Of a stretch of DNA of 64,000 nt, positions 8,488-17,627 are shown piece after piece. Source of the stretch: Deltaproteobacteria bacterium. Lineage in GTDB: Bacteria; Desulfobacterota; Binatia; Binatales; Binataceae. The position numbers were made by a program, and so were the translations under genes. Each line of letters starts with the position of its first letter. The first letter of the stretch is position 1. A model generated the notes under the pieces. It had not been told where the DNA came from and searched no databases. It saw only the letters and a program-made list of their open reading frames with translations. The stretch is from assembly GCA_021831785.1 (NCBI GenBank), contig JAKBMB010000006.1:1-64000 (forward strand), read 5' to 3'.

Positions 8488-8778
8488 AGATCACGCGTAT
8501 GCCTCGGCGATATGCGGGCGTTAAGCGAAGCTCAAGCAAGAGTGCAAAGCTTTGAACGCTCCAGGCAGCCGAAGGCGCCGGGGTGCATCCGCGCCGCCGA
8601 AGCGCGATACAAGCGGCGCCCCCTCTGAAGGATCGGCGAATCGAAGCCGCGAGAGCGTTGGCGTTGGGGCCGCAAACACTCATGACTTTAAATCGCATCG
8701 CTGCGCGGCGTTCGGGGCCGACATGGAAGACCGAGTTTAACCAGGACCGGCCTGCTCCCCCCCGGGCGAACGCCAGCG

Positions 8779-9537
8779 CTATTTCTTGGTTACCGCTGCG
8801 AGTTGCGCTTGCAGGAGCTGCTTGGTTTCCTCGCTGCGCACGATCTCGGCCAGAGCAAGAGAGTTTTCCTGAGACACGGCGCTAATCCGGTCGCTCGCCC
8901 GGCGCTGCATGGTCTTTTTCGTGTGCGCGTATGCGAGCTGGCCGTGCGCGGCGAGCCTTGCGGCCAGCTCGAGGGAGCGAGTTTCCAGCGCGTTCGGCTC
9001 GACCACCTCGTCCACCATCCCGAGCTCTCGCGCGCTCTCCACGTCGTAAAGCTTCGCCTCGAGCAAGACCCGCCGAACGGCGTGGCTTCCGAGCGCCAGG
9101 CGCGCGATTTCAAACGCGCCGGTCGGAAAGCCGAGTCCGATCGAGACTTCGTTAAGCCCCATCTTGTGACTTCCCTGGCAGGTGATCCTAAAGTCGCAAG
9201 CCAGCGCGATCACGCCGCCGCCGGCGATCGCGTGCCCATTGATCATCGCTACCGTGGGCTTGGGCAGCGCCCAAAGCGCGAACACGCCGTCGCTGCGGGC
9301 GCTGGCGAGCTGTCCCAGCGGCGCCCGGTCACCGACCAGTTCCCTCAGATCGAGGCCGCCGCAGAAGAACCGGCCCGCGCCGGTCACGATCACCGCGCGT
9401 ACGGCCTTGTCCTGCGCCGCTGCCGTGCACTCGTCGTAAAGCGCTCGGCCCAATTCGCGATTGATCGCGTTGGCCGGCGGTCGGTTCAGCGTAAGCAGCC
9501 GAACTCCTGGAGCTAGGTCCTTGGTTTCCACGACCAT
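8779..9537 (-). CDS. Enoyl-CoA hydratase/isomerase (crotonase) family protein
   Basis: Crotonase-fold protein of 252 residues. The CoA-binding oxyanion segment FFCGGLDLRELVGD and the HAIAGGGVIALACDFRI block are clear. Of the two catalytic glutamates of classic enoyl-CoA hydratase, the first position is Val (GGGVIAL) and the second is retained (LNEVSIGLGFPTGAFEIA). Simple hydration activity is therefore not assured; isomerase, hydrolase or another crotonase reaction is possible. The ATG at 9537 has GAGG about 11 nt upstream. It is upstream of, and probably co-transcribed with, the CoA-transferase at 7288-8487. Confidence 0.88.
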   Translation of the reverse strand: MVVETKDLAPGVRLLTLNRPPANAINRELGRALYDECTAAAQDKAVRAVIVTGAGRFFCGGLDLRELVGDRAPLGQLASARSDGVFALWALPKPTVAMINGHAIAGGGVIALACDFRITCQGSHKMGLNEVSIGLGFPTGAFEIARLALGSHAVRRVLLEAKLYDVESARELGMVDEVVEPNALETRSLELAARLAAHGQLAYAHTKKTMQRRASDRISAVSQENSLALAEIVRSEETKQLLQAQLAAVTKK

Positions 9538-9975
9538 GACAATTACCGCCTCGCGTTTGGCATTCTCTAAGAGCTGTTAATCGTCTCCCCAGGCCGGAAG
9601 CATGCCGGCGCGACAAGTGCTGACCGGTCTTCGCCGATGCCAACAGCCCGGTGTGCCACACTCCAGTTAATCCTACCGCGTCAGCGGCTTATCCACCATC
9701 CCGCGCGTCATTCCGCGCGCGAAGAGCGAAAAGCCGCCGGTTGGGTGAGGCGCTCGGCGGCAAAAACTTTTGGCCGCGCGTGGCGTCGCGAGGCGAAAAC
9801 TTGCGTCCGATTCGGATGCTCGCCAACATGGGTCCATCACTAAGCCCCGGCCGGAGGCAAGTGCTGGCCGGCATAAGCGCCGGCCGCAAGCATTGAGGAG
9901 CACATGGAAAGCTTCCATCGCACGCATCGCGCCTTCGAGCCGGCGTATCCGCTCTGCGGTTTATAGAGAATTCTA
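9538..9975. other. Divergent intergenic region with hairpin
   Basis: 438 bp between a minus-strand crotonase gene and a plus-strand kelch gene, so promoters for both should lie here. No clear -10/-35 pair was found. A perfect 7-bp hairpin (GGCCGGC ATAAGC GCCGGCC, 9866-9885) lies 90 bp before the kelch gene; it has no T-run and is not an obvious terminator. Confidence 0.4.
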
Positions 9976-11463
9976 ATGCGCACGAGGAAAACGGTTAGCC
10001 TACTCTTGCTCCTCGCTGCCGCGCTGATGCCCGCGGCCGGCCGCAGCGGCGAGCTTGAGGGCGCTCGCGGTGTGCCACTGATGTCGGCGGCAGCGGAAAG
10101 CGCGGCGCAAGCGCCCCAGAGCGCGGCGTGGCGAGACGCGGGCGGCCTGGTGATGCTGGTCGCCGGCGGTGACGTAGGCGGCCGTTTGTTTCATTTGGTG
10201 CCCAATGCGCTCTTCGTGTCCTCCACTGACGCCGCGCAAATCTACGAGCCGCGCTCGGGCCGCTTTGCGCCGACGGCCGGGCGGCTTCACGACAGCCGCG
10301 AAGGGGCGACGGCGACGCTGCTGCCCGGCGGCAAGATTCTGATCGCCGGGGGTCTTAGATGCGCCAACGGCATCTTCGGTTCGCGCTGCGTTGCGCTCGA
10401 CAGCGCCGAGCTCTACGACCCGGCCACCGGCAGGTTCGCCTTGGCCGGCGCGGGCAGCGGGCGCAAGATGACTTCCGCGCGCGCGGGGCATAGCGCGACT
10501 GTAATCCGCGGATGCAATTGCGCGGCGGACGGCAAGGTGCTGCTGGCCGGCGGCATCAGCGGCACCATAAAGACCTCGCTTCGCGGGATTACTTCGTCGC
10601 CTCCGGTCGCTACGGCGGAGCTTTACGACCCGGCGAGCGACACGTTCGCGGCCGTTGCGGCCAAAATGAAAGACCGGCGCCAAAATCACTGCGCCGCATT
10701 GCTCGCCGGCGGCCGGGTGCTTATCGTCGGCGGCGATGACGCCGGCTATTTCGAGCACGCGCTCGCCGCGGCCGAAATCTACGATCCCGGGACAGGCTTT
10801 TTCTTACCGGCGGGAACGATGGCGACGGCGCGCGAGCTTGCGCGGGCGACCGCGCTTGACCCCGAGGCGGTCAAGGGCGGCCTTGCCGGAGACGTGCTGA
10901 TCAGCGGCGGCTTGGTCGCCACCGGGCGACTGATGGGCGACTCCATGCCCACGGCAGAGCTTTACGACCCGCGCGTGGGCCGCTTCATTTGGGTTGATTC
11001 GCGCATGAGCGCCCCGCGTATCAACCATTCGGCGGTGCTGCTTACCAGCGGTCCGCTGGCCGGCGCGGTGCTGATCGCGGGCGGCATCCAATTGCGCGGC
11101 GACGGCACCGCGCGCGGGGTGCGTCAGATAAGTTACGCCACCGCCGACATCTACGACCCCTCGGTCGGCGGCACAGGCGAGTTTCGGCCTACCGGAGAAT
11201 TAAACGAAGCGCGCGGCGGACAGGCCTTCGCGCTGCTCTCGGGCGGTCCGAACGGCGGCGAGGTCCTGGTCGCAGGCGGCGAGAACTGCGACGGCAAAAA
11301 CCCGTCGTTCTGCTATATCGCAGGATCTCCGGAAGACCGCGCCGCGCGCAACCCGGGCGTCGGCGCCGAGCTCTACGACCCGACCACCGGCAACTGGACT
11401 CCGCTGCGCGCCGCGATGCCCGCGCCGGTCAACGCCGCGGCGTACAGCGCCGTCTCGCAGTGA
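9976..11463 (+). CDS. Secreted kelch-repeat protein
   Basis: 495-residue exported protein with a signal peptide (RKTVSLLLLLAAALMPAAG) and about six to seven kelch/galactose-oxidase-type blades. Each blade has a VLIAGG or similar strand and a following AELYDPATGRF-type strand (for example AELYDPASDTF, AEIYDPGTGFF, AELYDPRVGRF, ADIYDPSVGG, AELYDPTTGNW). Such beta-propellers are used for extracellular binding; no catalytic copper site could be identified. The ribosome site is weak. It is divergent from the crotonase gene and convergent with the barrel protein gene that ends at 11633, so its partner is unknown. Confidence 0.8.
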   Translation: MRTRKTVSLLLLLAAALMPAAGRSGELEGARGVPLMSAAAESAAQAPQSAAWRDAGGLVMLVAGGDVGGRLFHLVPNALFVSSTDAAQIYEPRSGRFAPTAGRLHDSREGATATLLPGGKILIAGGLRCANGIFGSRCVALDSAELYDPATGRFALAGAGSGRKMTSARAGHSATVIRGCNCAADGKVLLAGGISGTIKTSLRGITSSPPVATAELYDPASDTFAAVAAKMKDRRQNHCAALLAGGRVLIVGGDDAGYFEHALAAAEIYDPGTGFFLPAGTMATARELARATALDPEAVKGGLAGDVLISGGLVATGRLMGDSMPTAELYDPRVGRFIWVDSRMSAPRINHSAVLLTSGPLAGAVLIAGGIQLRGDGTARGVRQISYATADIYDPSVGGTGEFRPTGELNEARGGQAFALLSGGPNGGEVLVAGGENCDGKNPSFCYIAGSPEDRAARNPGVGAELYDPTTGNWTPLRAAMPAPVNAAAYSAVSQ

Positions 11464-11632
11464 GCGCAACCTGGCGATTTTCCGCGTATCGGGAAACCTT
11501 CGGCGCTTGACCATGAACAGACCCGCGCCTTGCGGACGGCTCTTACACGTCCCGAGACGAAAACCAGGCCACGTTGTGAAAAAGCGCGCGATGCATCGGG
11601 CGCTCACGCGGCGAAGCTTGGCCAACCCACCA

Positions 11633-12628
11633 TTAAAACGGCGTCGGGTTGAAGCCCCAACTGTGCAGCAGGTCGTCATAGAAGTAGGTCGCGTAAAGCA
11701 CGAAGCTCTGTCCGTAAAACGGGGCATCCGGGCCGAAGTACCGCTGGTAGGCGGCGCTTATTTGGTACCAAGACGCCTGATAGTTAAGCTCGTAACTGAG
11801 GTAGCCGGCGGTTTGGCCGTAGTGACCGTTATTGCTGAAATCGGTCAGGATGCGTGCTTCGATGGCCGGCGTTAGGTGCAGAAGATAGGATGGCACCGAG
11901 TGCCCCACGACGTCGTTCAGGTACAGCATGCTATATTCCAGAGCGAGGTCAAATCTGAGCGCTTGATCGTAGTACGCCGCCCCCAGATACGGGGCCAGGG
12001 GCTGGGGAGAAGTGCCAAACGGCTGCGTCCAAACCGCGTCGGACTGAATCGCGAACGGTTTTAGAAAGCTTATCGGCAACTCGTTGAGCCCCTTATTAAT
12101 CACCACGTAGGAGTTGAGCTGGAAGGGGTAGCTCTGGCGGCTTACCAGTGAGTCCTGCGGCGAGAACAGCGCGCGCTCGATGAACGTCGCCATGAATTCA
12201 TGCACGGCGCTCTCGTAAATGAGGTACTTTCCCTGAATTTCCTCGAACTCGAAGCCCGAGGTCGCAAGATGCGGAGCGAAGACCGCATCGTACTGGGTCC
12301 CTACCTGCAAACTGAAGTTGTAGAATAGGCGCTTCTCTATCGTTAACAGATTCTGGAACGCTTGGCTGTTGTGATAGCCGCCCATGAACTGGGGCATCGT
12401 GGTTATTTGATTGTCGATGTCGGCGTCCTTGACGACCAGGGGTTCGATGAAGAACCGGTCTCCCGCTCGGGGAAGCGAGCTAAGAAGCATTCCGCTGCTG
12501 GCCGTTGGGCCCGATGCGGACCCGGCCTGTTGACCTAAGGCAGGCTCGCTCCGTGACAACAAAGTGACCGCAAGCAATACCGCGGTGAAAAGGGCGTACC
12601 GCGTTGAAATCCGAAACTGATTTGTCAC
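11633..12628 (-). CDS. Predicted outer-membrane beta-barrel protein
   Basis: 331-residue exported protein. The start is GTG at 12628, supported by AGGAG 7 nt upstream. A signal peptide (TRYALFTAVLLAVTLLSRS, then PALGQQ) is followed by strands with alternating aromatic residues (RLFYNFSLQVGTQYDAVF, LGAAYYDQALRFDLALEYSM, AGYLSYELNYQASWYQISAA, FVLYATYFYDDLL). It ends in Pro-Phe, a common barrel terminus. The family is not recognised. It shares the general look, but not the sequence, of the protein at 5606-6757. Confidence 0.6.
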   Translation of the reverse strand: MTNQFRISTRYALFTAVLLAVTLLSRSEPALGQQAGSASGPTASSGMLLSSLPRAGDRFFIEPLVVKDADIDNQITTMPQFMGGYHNSQAFQNLLTIEKRLFYNFSLQVGTQYDAVFAPHLATSGFEFEEIQGKYLIYESAVHEFMATFIERALFSPQDSLVSRQSYPFQLNSYVVINKGLNELPISFLKPFAIQSDAVWTQPFGTSPQPLAPYLGAAYYDQALRFDLALEYSMLYLNDVVGHSVPSYLLHLTPAIEARILTDFSNNGHYGQTAGYLSYELNYQASWYQISAAYQRYFGPDAPFYGQSFVLYATYFYDDLLHSWGFNPTPF

Positions 12629-13084
12629 GCGGACACTCCTGAGTAAGCCTCGCGCCTTCGGCGGGACACGGTCTTCGGGCGCGTGCCTTCGCTCCCTCGT
12701 AGGTTGACGTCGCTTGGGTTTCTGTATGGCGGTGTTTAGCGTTTAGTGCGAAGTTGATGGGATGGCGGTCCGCCTTGGGCGACCCTCGTCGAATCGCGTT
12801 GGAACTGAGGCCTTCAGGATGGAATAGTCATTAAGCGACGTTAGCAGATAGTCGGCCAAGAGGACAGGCGAGCGCCGGCAGCTCATCATGGAAAATGCCT
12901 GTCGGTGGTATCAGGCGGACCGCACGGCGCGCCAACAGGCAGCGGCCGCCGCGACCGGCGGCTTTCGCCACGAGGTGAGCGTGGTGAGAGCATGAGAGCC
13001 GGGCCGACAAGGCAGCGGCCTGTCGGCCCGCTCTGAAGACATAGCGCCTGTAGATCGATTCTTCGCTGGAGTAAGTTGGTTGTT
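12629..13084. other. Divergent intergenic region upstream of sirtuin gene
   Basis: About 450 bp between two divergently transcribed genes. It contains a strong interrupted palindrome at 12995-13034 (AGAGC, bulge, GGGCCGACA, 11-nt loop, TGTCGGCCC, GCTCT) ending about 50 bp before the sirtuin start. There is no T-run after it, so it is more likely a structural repeat or operator than a terminator. No other feature is seen. Confidence 0.4.
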
Positions 13085-13885
13085 ATGGCACAGCAGGCTG
13101 AAACCGCTAGCGAGGGTGAAGTTCTCGCGGCGGCGCAAATGATGCTCGGGGCGCGCTATGCCATAGCGCTCACCGGCGCGGGCATGTCGGTCGAGAGCGG
13201 CATACCGCCGTTTCGCGGGCCGGGCGGCCTTTGGACCAAGCACGGCGAGCCGCCGATGAACGGGTTCCAGATTTTCCTCGCCGATCCCAAAAAGGCGTGG
13301 GAAGACAAACTTCGCCGGACGCAGGGCGACGAGCTTTACGCGGCGTTGCGCGAAGCACGGCCGAACCCCGGCCATCAGGCGCTGGTCGAGATGGAGGCGC
13401 TCGGCGTGTTGCGATGCGTGATTACGCAAAACATCGACAACCTCCATCGCGCCGCCGGGCAAAAGTCGCTGGCGGAGATTCACGGCAACTTCGCGCTCAT
13501 CCGATGTCTTGAGTGCGCCTCGCGCTTCGGCTTCGAACAGATCGCGCTGGATGAGCTGCCGCCGCGCTGCCCGGTGTGCAGTGGGCTGCTCAAAAGCGAC
13601 ACGGTGGCCTTCGGCGAGCCCATTCCGCGCGACGTTCTCACCCGCTGCGAGGAGCAGGCCGAGCGCGCCGATCTGGTACTCCTGGCCGGCACCTCCGCGA
13701 CGGTCTACCCGGCCGCGGGCTTCGCTCTGGAGGTCAAGCGGCGGGGCGGCAGGCTGGTAGAGGTCAATTTGTACGAAAGTGAAATCACGGCCGTATGTGA
13801 CCTGAGTTTGCGCGCCGCCGCGGCAAGCCTCTTGCCGCGCCTGGCGCGCGCCTTGGCTGGCCTGCGCGCCGCGTCGCGGGCGTGA
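13085..13885 (+). CDS. NAD-dependent protein deacylase (sirtuin, SIR2 family)
   Basis: Removes acyl groups from protein lysines while consuming NAD. All family motifs are present: NAD-binding GAGMSVESGIPPFRGPGG, the TQNIDNLH block, the catalytic His in EIHGNFALIRC, two zinc CxxC pairs (CLEC and CPVC), and VAFGEPIP, LLAGTSATVYPAAG and VEVNLYES. The length of 266 residues is normal for bacterial CobB-type proteins. The ATG at 13085 has GGAG 13 nt upstream; a TTG at 13076 would be only 4 nt from it, so the start is uncertain by three codons. It is monocistronic. Confidence 0.93.
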   Translation: MAQQAETASEGEVLAAAQMMLGARYAIALTGAGMSVESGIPPFRGPGGLWTKHGEPPMNGFQIFLADPKKAWEDKLRRTQGDELYAALREARPNPGHQALVEMEALGVLRCVITQNIDNLHRAAGQKSLAEIHGNFALIRCLECASRFGFEQIALDELPPRCPVCSGLLKSDTVAFGEPIPRDVLTRCEEQAERADLVLLAGTSATVYPAAGFALEVKRRGGRLVEVNLYESEITAVCDLSLRAAAASLLPRLARALAGLRAASRA

Positions 13886-14125
13886 GGACCGGGGGCGCCG
13901 CGCGCAGCTCGCGTTGGCCAAGGCATTTGTTCGCCGGGTCGGGACTTACGGAAGGAGCCCCACCTTAACTTCAAACCGGGCCGCCGAAGAACTTTCGCGC
14001 GCTCTTTCGCGGAGCTTATCCGGAGGCCACGAAGGGCCCCACACCTGCTCTCGAGCAACGAAAAAGGGGCGAGCTTCAAAATCCGCCTATGCTGCGGCCA
14101 GCCTGATTAGCCCGAAGAGAACGAT

Positions 14126-16063
14126 TTAGTTGGTGCGGCGCAGCAGATCAAGCATCTCCGATACGCCGACATAACCGACCACTCTTTCGGCGGGCGAGCC
14201 GCGCGAGCCGATAATCACCGTGGTCGGCACGCCCTTGATGTCGAACCGGGCTGCGCCCGCGTCGGCGGTCTCGGTTTGCCGCGTGAGATCGGCCCTAAAC
14301 CGCTCGAAGCGCTGCGCCTCTCGGATAACCTGCGGATCAACGAAAGTCGTTGCATCCATCTCGTGACAGGGGATGCACCAATCGGCGCTAAAGTCTATCA
14401 GCACCGGCTTGTGCTGGGAGACCGCCAGTTCGAGTTGCGCCGCGTCGAACGGCTTGAAGGTGAGCATCGGCCCGCGCCCGGGGCGAACGAGCAAGATGCC
14501 GAGGGCGAGCACGCCAATCAGGCCGACGCCCCGCTTGAGCACAGAGAACGCCCCCGCCGTCTGCGCGGTGCGCGAGACGAAACCGAGAAAAATCGCGGCT
14601 GCGGCCGCGTAGTACGGCAAAAACCGCATTATCAATCGGTTGGGCACGAGCGGGTCCAGAAAATAGAGCGCAAGTCCGATCAAGACGAAACCGAAGAAAT
14701 GTTCAATCCACTTAAGCCACTCGCCGGAGCGCGGCAGGCGGCGAATACTACCGGCGGCCAGCGCAAGCACGAAATATGGCGCACCGAGCCCCAGCGCCAA
14801 GGTGAAGAACAACGCGAACCCGAATGCGAGGCTGGCCTGGCGCTCGACCATCAGCAGCAAACCTACCACGAACGGGCCGATGCAGGGCGAGGCGACCACT
14901 CCCATCCCGCTGCCCATCAACAGCGCGCCCAGATACCCTGGCCGCGACGCGCTCGCCCAATTCGTCATCCATCGCGGCATCCGGAAAGTCAGCCAGCCGA
15001 AATTGGCCGCCGCCAGGAGCAGCAGCAAACTCGCGATACCCGCCAACACGTAAGGACTTGCCAGCCAAGCCCCGAACATCTTGCCCGACCAGGCAGCCGC
15101 CACTCCCACGGCGGAGAACGTCAGCGCCAAGCCGCCGACGAAACAGGCGGCCAACTCGGCGACCCGGCGGGTGCTTGCGCTCTGGTTGCCGAAATAGGCG
15201 AGCGTCACGCCCACCAGGGGATAAACGCAGGGCGTCAAATTAAGCGCAAGACCGCCGACAAAGACCAGCAAAAACCCCAGCACATAGCTTCCGCGGGCGA
15301 AGACATCGCTTAGCCTTGAGGTGGACCACGTTCCTTCGTCCGCCGCAACCGGCGACCGACTCGCGGCGCCGAGCGGCGCCGTCCCATCAGCGCGCGGAAT
15401 CGCGCCGCCCGCCGGTGTGACCGTAAGATTGGCGTTGACCGTCGTCGGCCGCAGGCATTCGACATCGTTGCACGGCTGGTAATCGAGCTTGATTCCGAGC
15501 GGGAATTTCCCCGAGTCGGCGTGAAATCCCGGTCCGGCCTTAAGCGTAGCCGTAAACACGAGCTCGCCGCCGAATACGCTCAGCTCTTGGTCCGAAAACT
15601 GGGGCTTCATCCTCACGGCTTTGGGATACTGAATGCGTTCAAGGCTCAGGCCATCGGGCAGTGAGAGCGCAAGACGGGTCGGGATGAAATCCTCGTCCAG
15701 CGGCCGGTCGGACTGGATATGCCAGCCGGAGCGAACGCTTGCCGTAACCTCCAGAGTGCCGGTCGCGCCAGGAAGCAGCGGACGATCGATGCTGGCGCCC
15801 GCGATAGTGACGATTTGCTTATGGTCCGGGGAATCGGCCCATGCGCCGGCGCCCAACGTAAAAAGCCCCAGCAAAAAAACCGGTAACAGTCGAGCAAGCG
15901 CGGCGCGCCACGTCGCTCGTCGTGGGCGGATGGACGTCAATCGTGAAGCCGGCGTGAGCTCGCGGCGCGGCCCTAATCTCAAGCGCTTGCGGTTGGGGCA
16001 GCGCTCAAGGCGAAATGCGCTCTTTGCGATCCCTTTCATCGGTGAAAGGCAGCTCGTAAACAT
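14126..16063 (-). CDS. dsbD: Thiol:disulfide interchange protein DsbD
   Basis: Transfers electrons from cytoplasmic thioredoxin across the inner membrane to periplasmic thiol proteins. The 645-residue protein has all three modules. An N-terminal periplasmic domain carries the redox pair in CNDVECLRP. A central eight-helix CcdA-like domain carries its two cysteines in LNLTPCVYPL and VASPCIGPF. A C-terminal thioredoxin domain has the CxxC in DFSADWCIPCHEMD. The N-terminus before the signal anchor (RLLPVFLLGLFTLGAGAWA) is unusually long; Met9 (16039) is an alternative start and neither has a clear ribosome site. It borders the lower-GC island that starts near 16.1 kb. Confidence 0.93.
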   Translation of the reverse strand: MFTSCLSPMKGIAKSAFRLERCPNRKRLRLGPRRELTPASRLTSIRPRRATWRAALARLLPVFLLGLFTLGAGAWADSPDHKQIVTIAGASIDRPLLPGATGTLEVTASVRSGWHIQSDRPLDEDFIPTRLALSLPDGLSLERIQYPKAVRMKPQFSDQELSVFGGELVFTATLKAGPGFHADSGKFPLGIKLDYQPCNDVECLRPTTVNANLTVTPAGGAIPRADGTAPLGAASRSPVAADEGTWSTSRLSDVFARGSYVLGFLLVFVGGLALNLTPCVYPLVGVTLAYFGNQSASTRRVAELAACFVGGLALTFSAVGVAAAWSGKMFGAWLASPYVLAGIASLLLLLAAANFGWLTFRMPRWMTNWASASRPGYLGALLMGSGMGVVASPCIGPFVVGLLLMVERQASLAFGFALFFTLALGLGAPYFVLALAAGSIRRLPRSGEWLKWIEHFFGFVLIGLALYFLDPLVPNRLIMRFLPYYAAAAAIFLGFVSRTAQTAGAFSVLKRGVGLIGVLALGILLVRPGRGPMLTFKPFDAAQLELAVSQHKPVLIDFSADWCIPCHEMDATTFVDPQVIREAQRFERFRADLTRQTETADAGAARFDIKGVPTTVIIGSRGSPAERVVGYVGVSEMLDLLRRTN

Positions 16064-16216
16064 ATTGATTTAGTCACGCGCATTAGACTTGGCTCTCTCA
16101 CGGCTCCTCATTAGACCCGGAATAGTCCTGAGCGCGGGACTTGCGTTACTGCCTATTTTATAATCATCGAACGAAGCCGCAAACAGTGGTGATGGGCTAA
16201 TTCCGGGTTGCTGAAA

Positions 16217-16462
16217 TCATCTCCGCGACCGTCCAGACGCGAGATCTGCCAAGCCGGACTCCATCGTGCGCGTGACCCGCAGCGAGCCATGAATCCGGCA
16301 GAAGTTGTACCACAGCACCCAAATGGCGATGGCCGCTTCAAGATGCCGCAGGCTCTTTGAGAAGCCGCGCGCGAGTCTCGTGAATCTTCGCCGAAACGTT
16401 CTGACGCTGAGATTGGTCGTTTCCAAATCGGTTTGCTTCTCCATGCTGGCATCGTAAACAAG
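16217..16462 (-). pseudogene. IS1-like transposase C-terminal remnant
   Basis: Only the last ~80 codons of a DDE transposase remain: METxD..ETTNLSVRTFRRRFTRL, GFSKSLRHLEAAIAIWV, then YNFCRIHGSLRVTRTM and SGLAD. This is the well-conserved C-terminal block of IS1-like transposases, where the catalytic Glu precedes the N-L-[ST]-x-R-x-F-x-RRFTRL segment. A stop at 16463-16465 closes the frame upstream and no further transposase sequence or terminal inverted repeats could be recognised. It lies immediately next to the restriction-modification genes and marks past mobile-element activity there. Confidence 0.7.
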
Positions 16463-16682
16463 TCATCTTCCCGCTCGCTTGACCAGCGGCAGGGAAAGCC
16501 CGGCAATTCAATTTGGGTCTTCGGTGGCGGGCCTGATCCGCTCCGTGGATTCGGGCCGTCGGAGCGCTAACTCCGGTGGTCCTACCGTAAATGGCCTCTT
16601 TGCGACTGGTGGTGGGCGCGCTGGAAATCGCCGGTTCGAGGGCGCTACAATCGCGTCGGATCGAATGGAGGGCGACGGTCTG

Positions 16683-17606
16683 ATGCAAGACCTAATGACC
16701 CCAACCTCTAGCGGCTTCTTGGAAATCGAGCATCGCAGGGCGTGTTCTTGTCCGCCGGCGCACATCAACTGCATGAACGCCAAGGAGTGGTTGAAGTCGC
16801 AGCTCGGGGTGTGGGAATTCTTCTACGAGGGCAGGGACATTCGGGACAAGACCGTGCATCCGGCGACATTCCCGATCTCGCTCGCCCGCCACGTCATCAA
16901 GCTTCTAAGTCATAGGGGTGAATTGGTGCTCGACCCGTTCGTCGGTAGCGGCACAACTTTGGTTGCTGCGCTCGACGAGGACCGCAACGCAGTCGGTTTC
17001 GACCTTCAACAGAAATATGTCGATCTGTCCGCATCCCGGCTCAAGAACCAAAGCCTGTTCGGCAAGGCCAATCAGGTCCCCATTTGCGACGATGCGCGCA
17101 GCATCCCCGCGTACCTGGCCGCCGAATCAGTAGCTCTGATCTTCACTTCTCCACCCTACGCGAATCTGTTGAACCGCAAGCGCAAGAACAAGTCGCGTCG
17201 AGAGAGAAACAACGGCCAGCTAGGGAAGGTCGAGCAGTACTCCCAAGACCCGCGTGACCTCGGAACCTTGGCGCTCGACGAGTACGCGCACGAAATGGGA
17301 GCGATTTACGAGCGTCTTCTGCCGTTGCTCAAACCACGGGGCCACTGTGTCATCAACGTGCCCGATATGTGGTGGGAGAATCAGCGGGTCACGATCCATA
17401 TTGCTCTAGTTGAGGAATTGCGCCGCCGGGGTTACGAGCTGCGAAATATTATCATTTGGGATCGGACCAACCTTGTAAATCAGATCGGGATTTTCGGTTG
17501 GCCCAGCAATTACATCACGATGGGCGTGACTTTCGAGTACTTGTTGGACTTCTGGAGGCCGGAGAATGGCGCGCAAGCAACCGCCAGCCCTAATCTCGAA
17601 GGATGA
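16683..17606 (+). CDS. Type II DNA methyltransferase (SPPY class, probable N4-cytosine)
   Basis: Modification enzyme of a type II restriction-modification pair, 307 residues. Motif X lies in HPATFPISLARHVI, the AdoMet-binding motif I is LDPFVGSGTTLVAAL, and the catalytic motif IV is TSPPYANLLN, a form frequent in N4-cytosine methyltransferases. A further conserved strand is GHCVINVPDMWW. The ATG at 16683 was chosen over the longer frame from 16479 because GGAGGG precedes it by 8-9 nt. Its stop UGA (17604-17606) is in the same frame as the endonuclease that follows. Base composition looks lower in GC than the flanks, and an IS1-like remnant is next to it, so horizontal transfer is likely. Confidence 0.9.
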   Translation: MQDLMTPTSSGFLEIEHRRACSCPPAHINCMNAKEWLKSQLGVWEFFYEGRDIRDKTVHPATFPISLARHVIKLLSHRGELVLDPFVGSGTTLVAALDEDRNAVGFDLQQKYVDLSASRLKNQSLFGKANQVPICDDARSIPAYLAAESVALIFTSPPYANLLNRKRKNKSRRERNNGQLGKVEQYSQDPRDLGTLALDEYAHEMGAIYERLLPLLKPRGHCVINVPDMWWENQRVTIHIALVEELRRRGYELRNIIIWDRTNLVNQIGIFGWPSNYITMGVTFEYLLDFWRPENGAQATASPNLEG

Positions 17607-17627
17607 CTGATCAAGAAGCTACAAGCG

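Noticed and set aside
12911-13921. Minus-strand frame of 336 codons over the sirtuin gene
   Set aside because: Antisense to a clear sirtuin; low-complexity Arg/Ala-rich text and no ribosome site.
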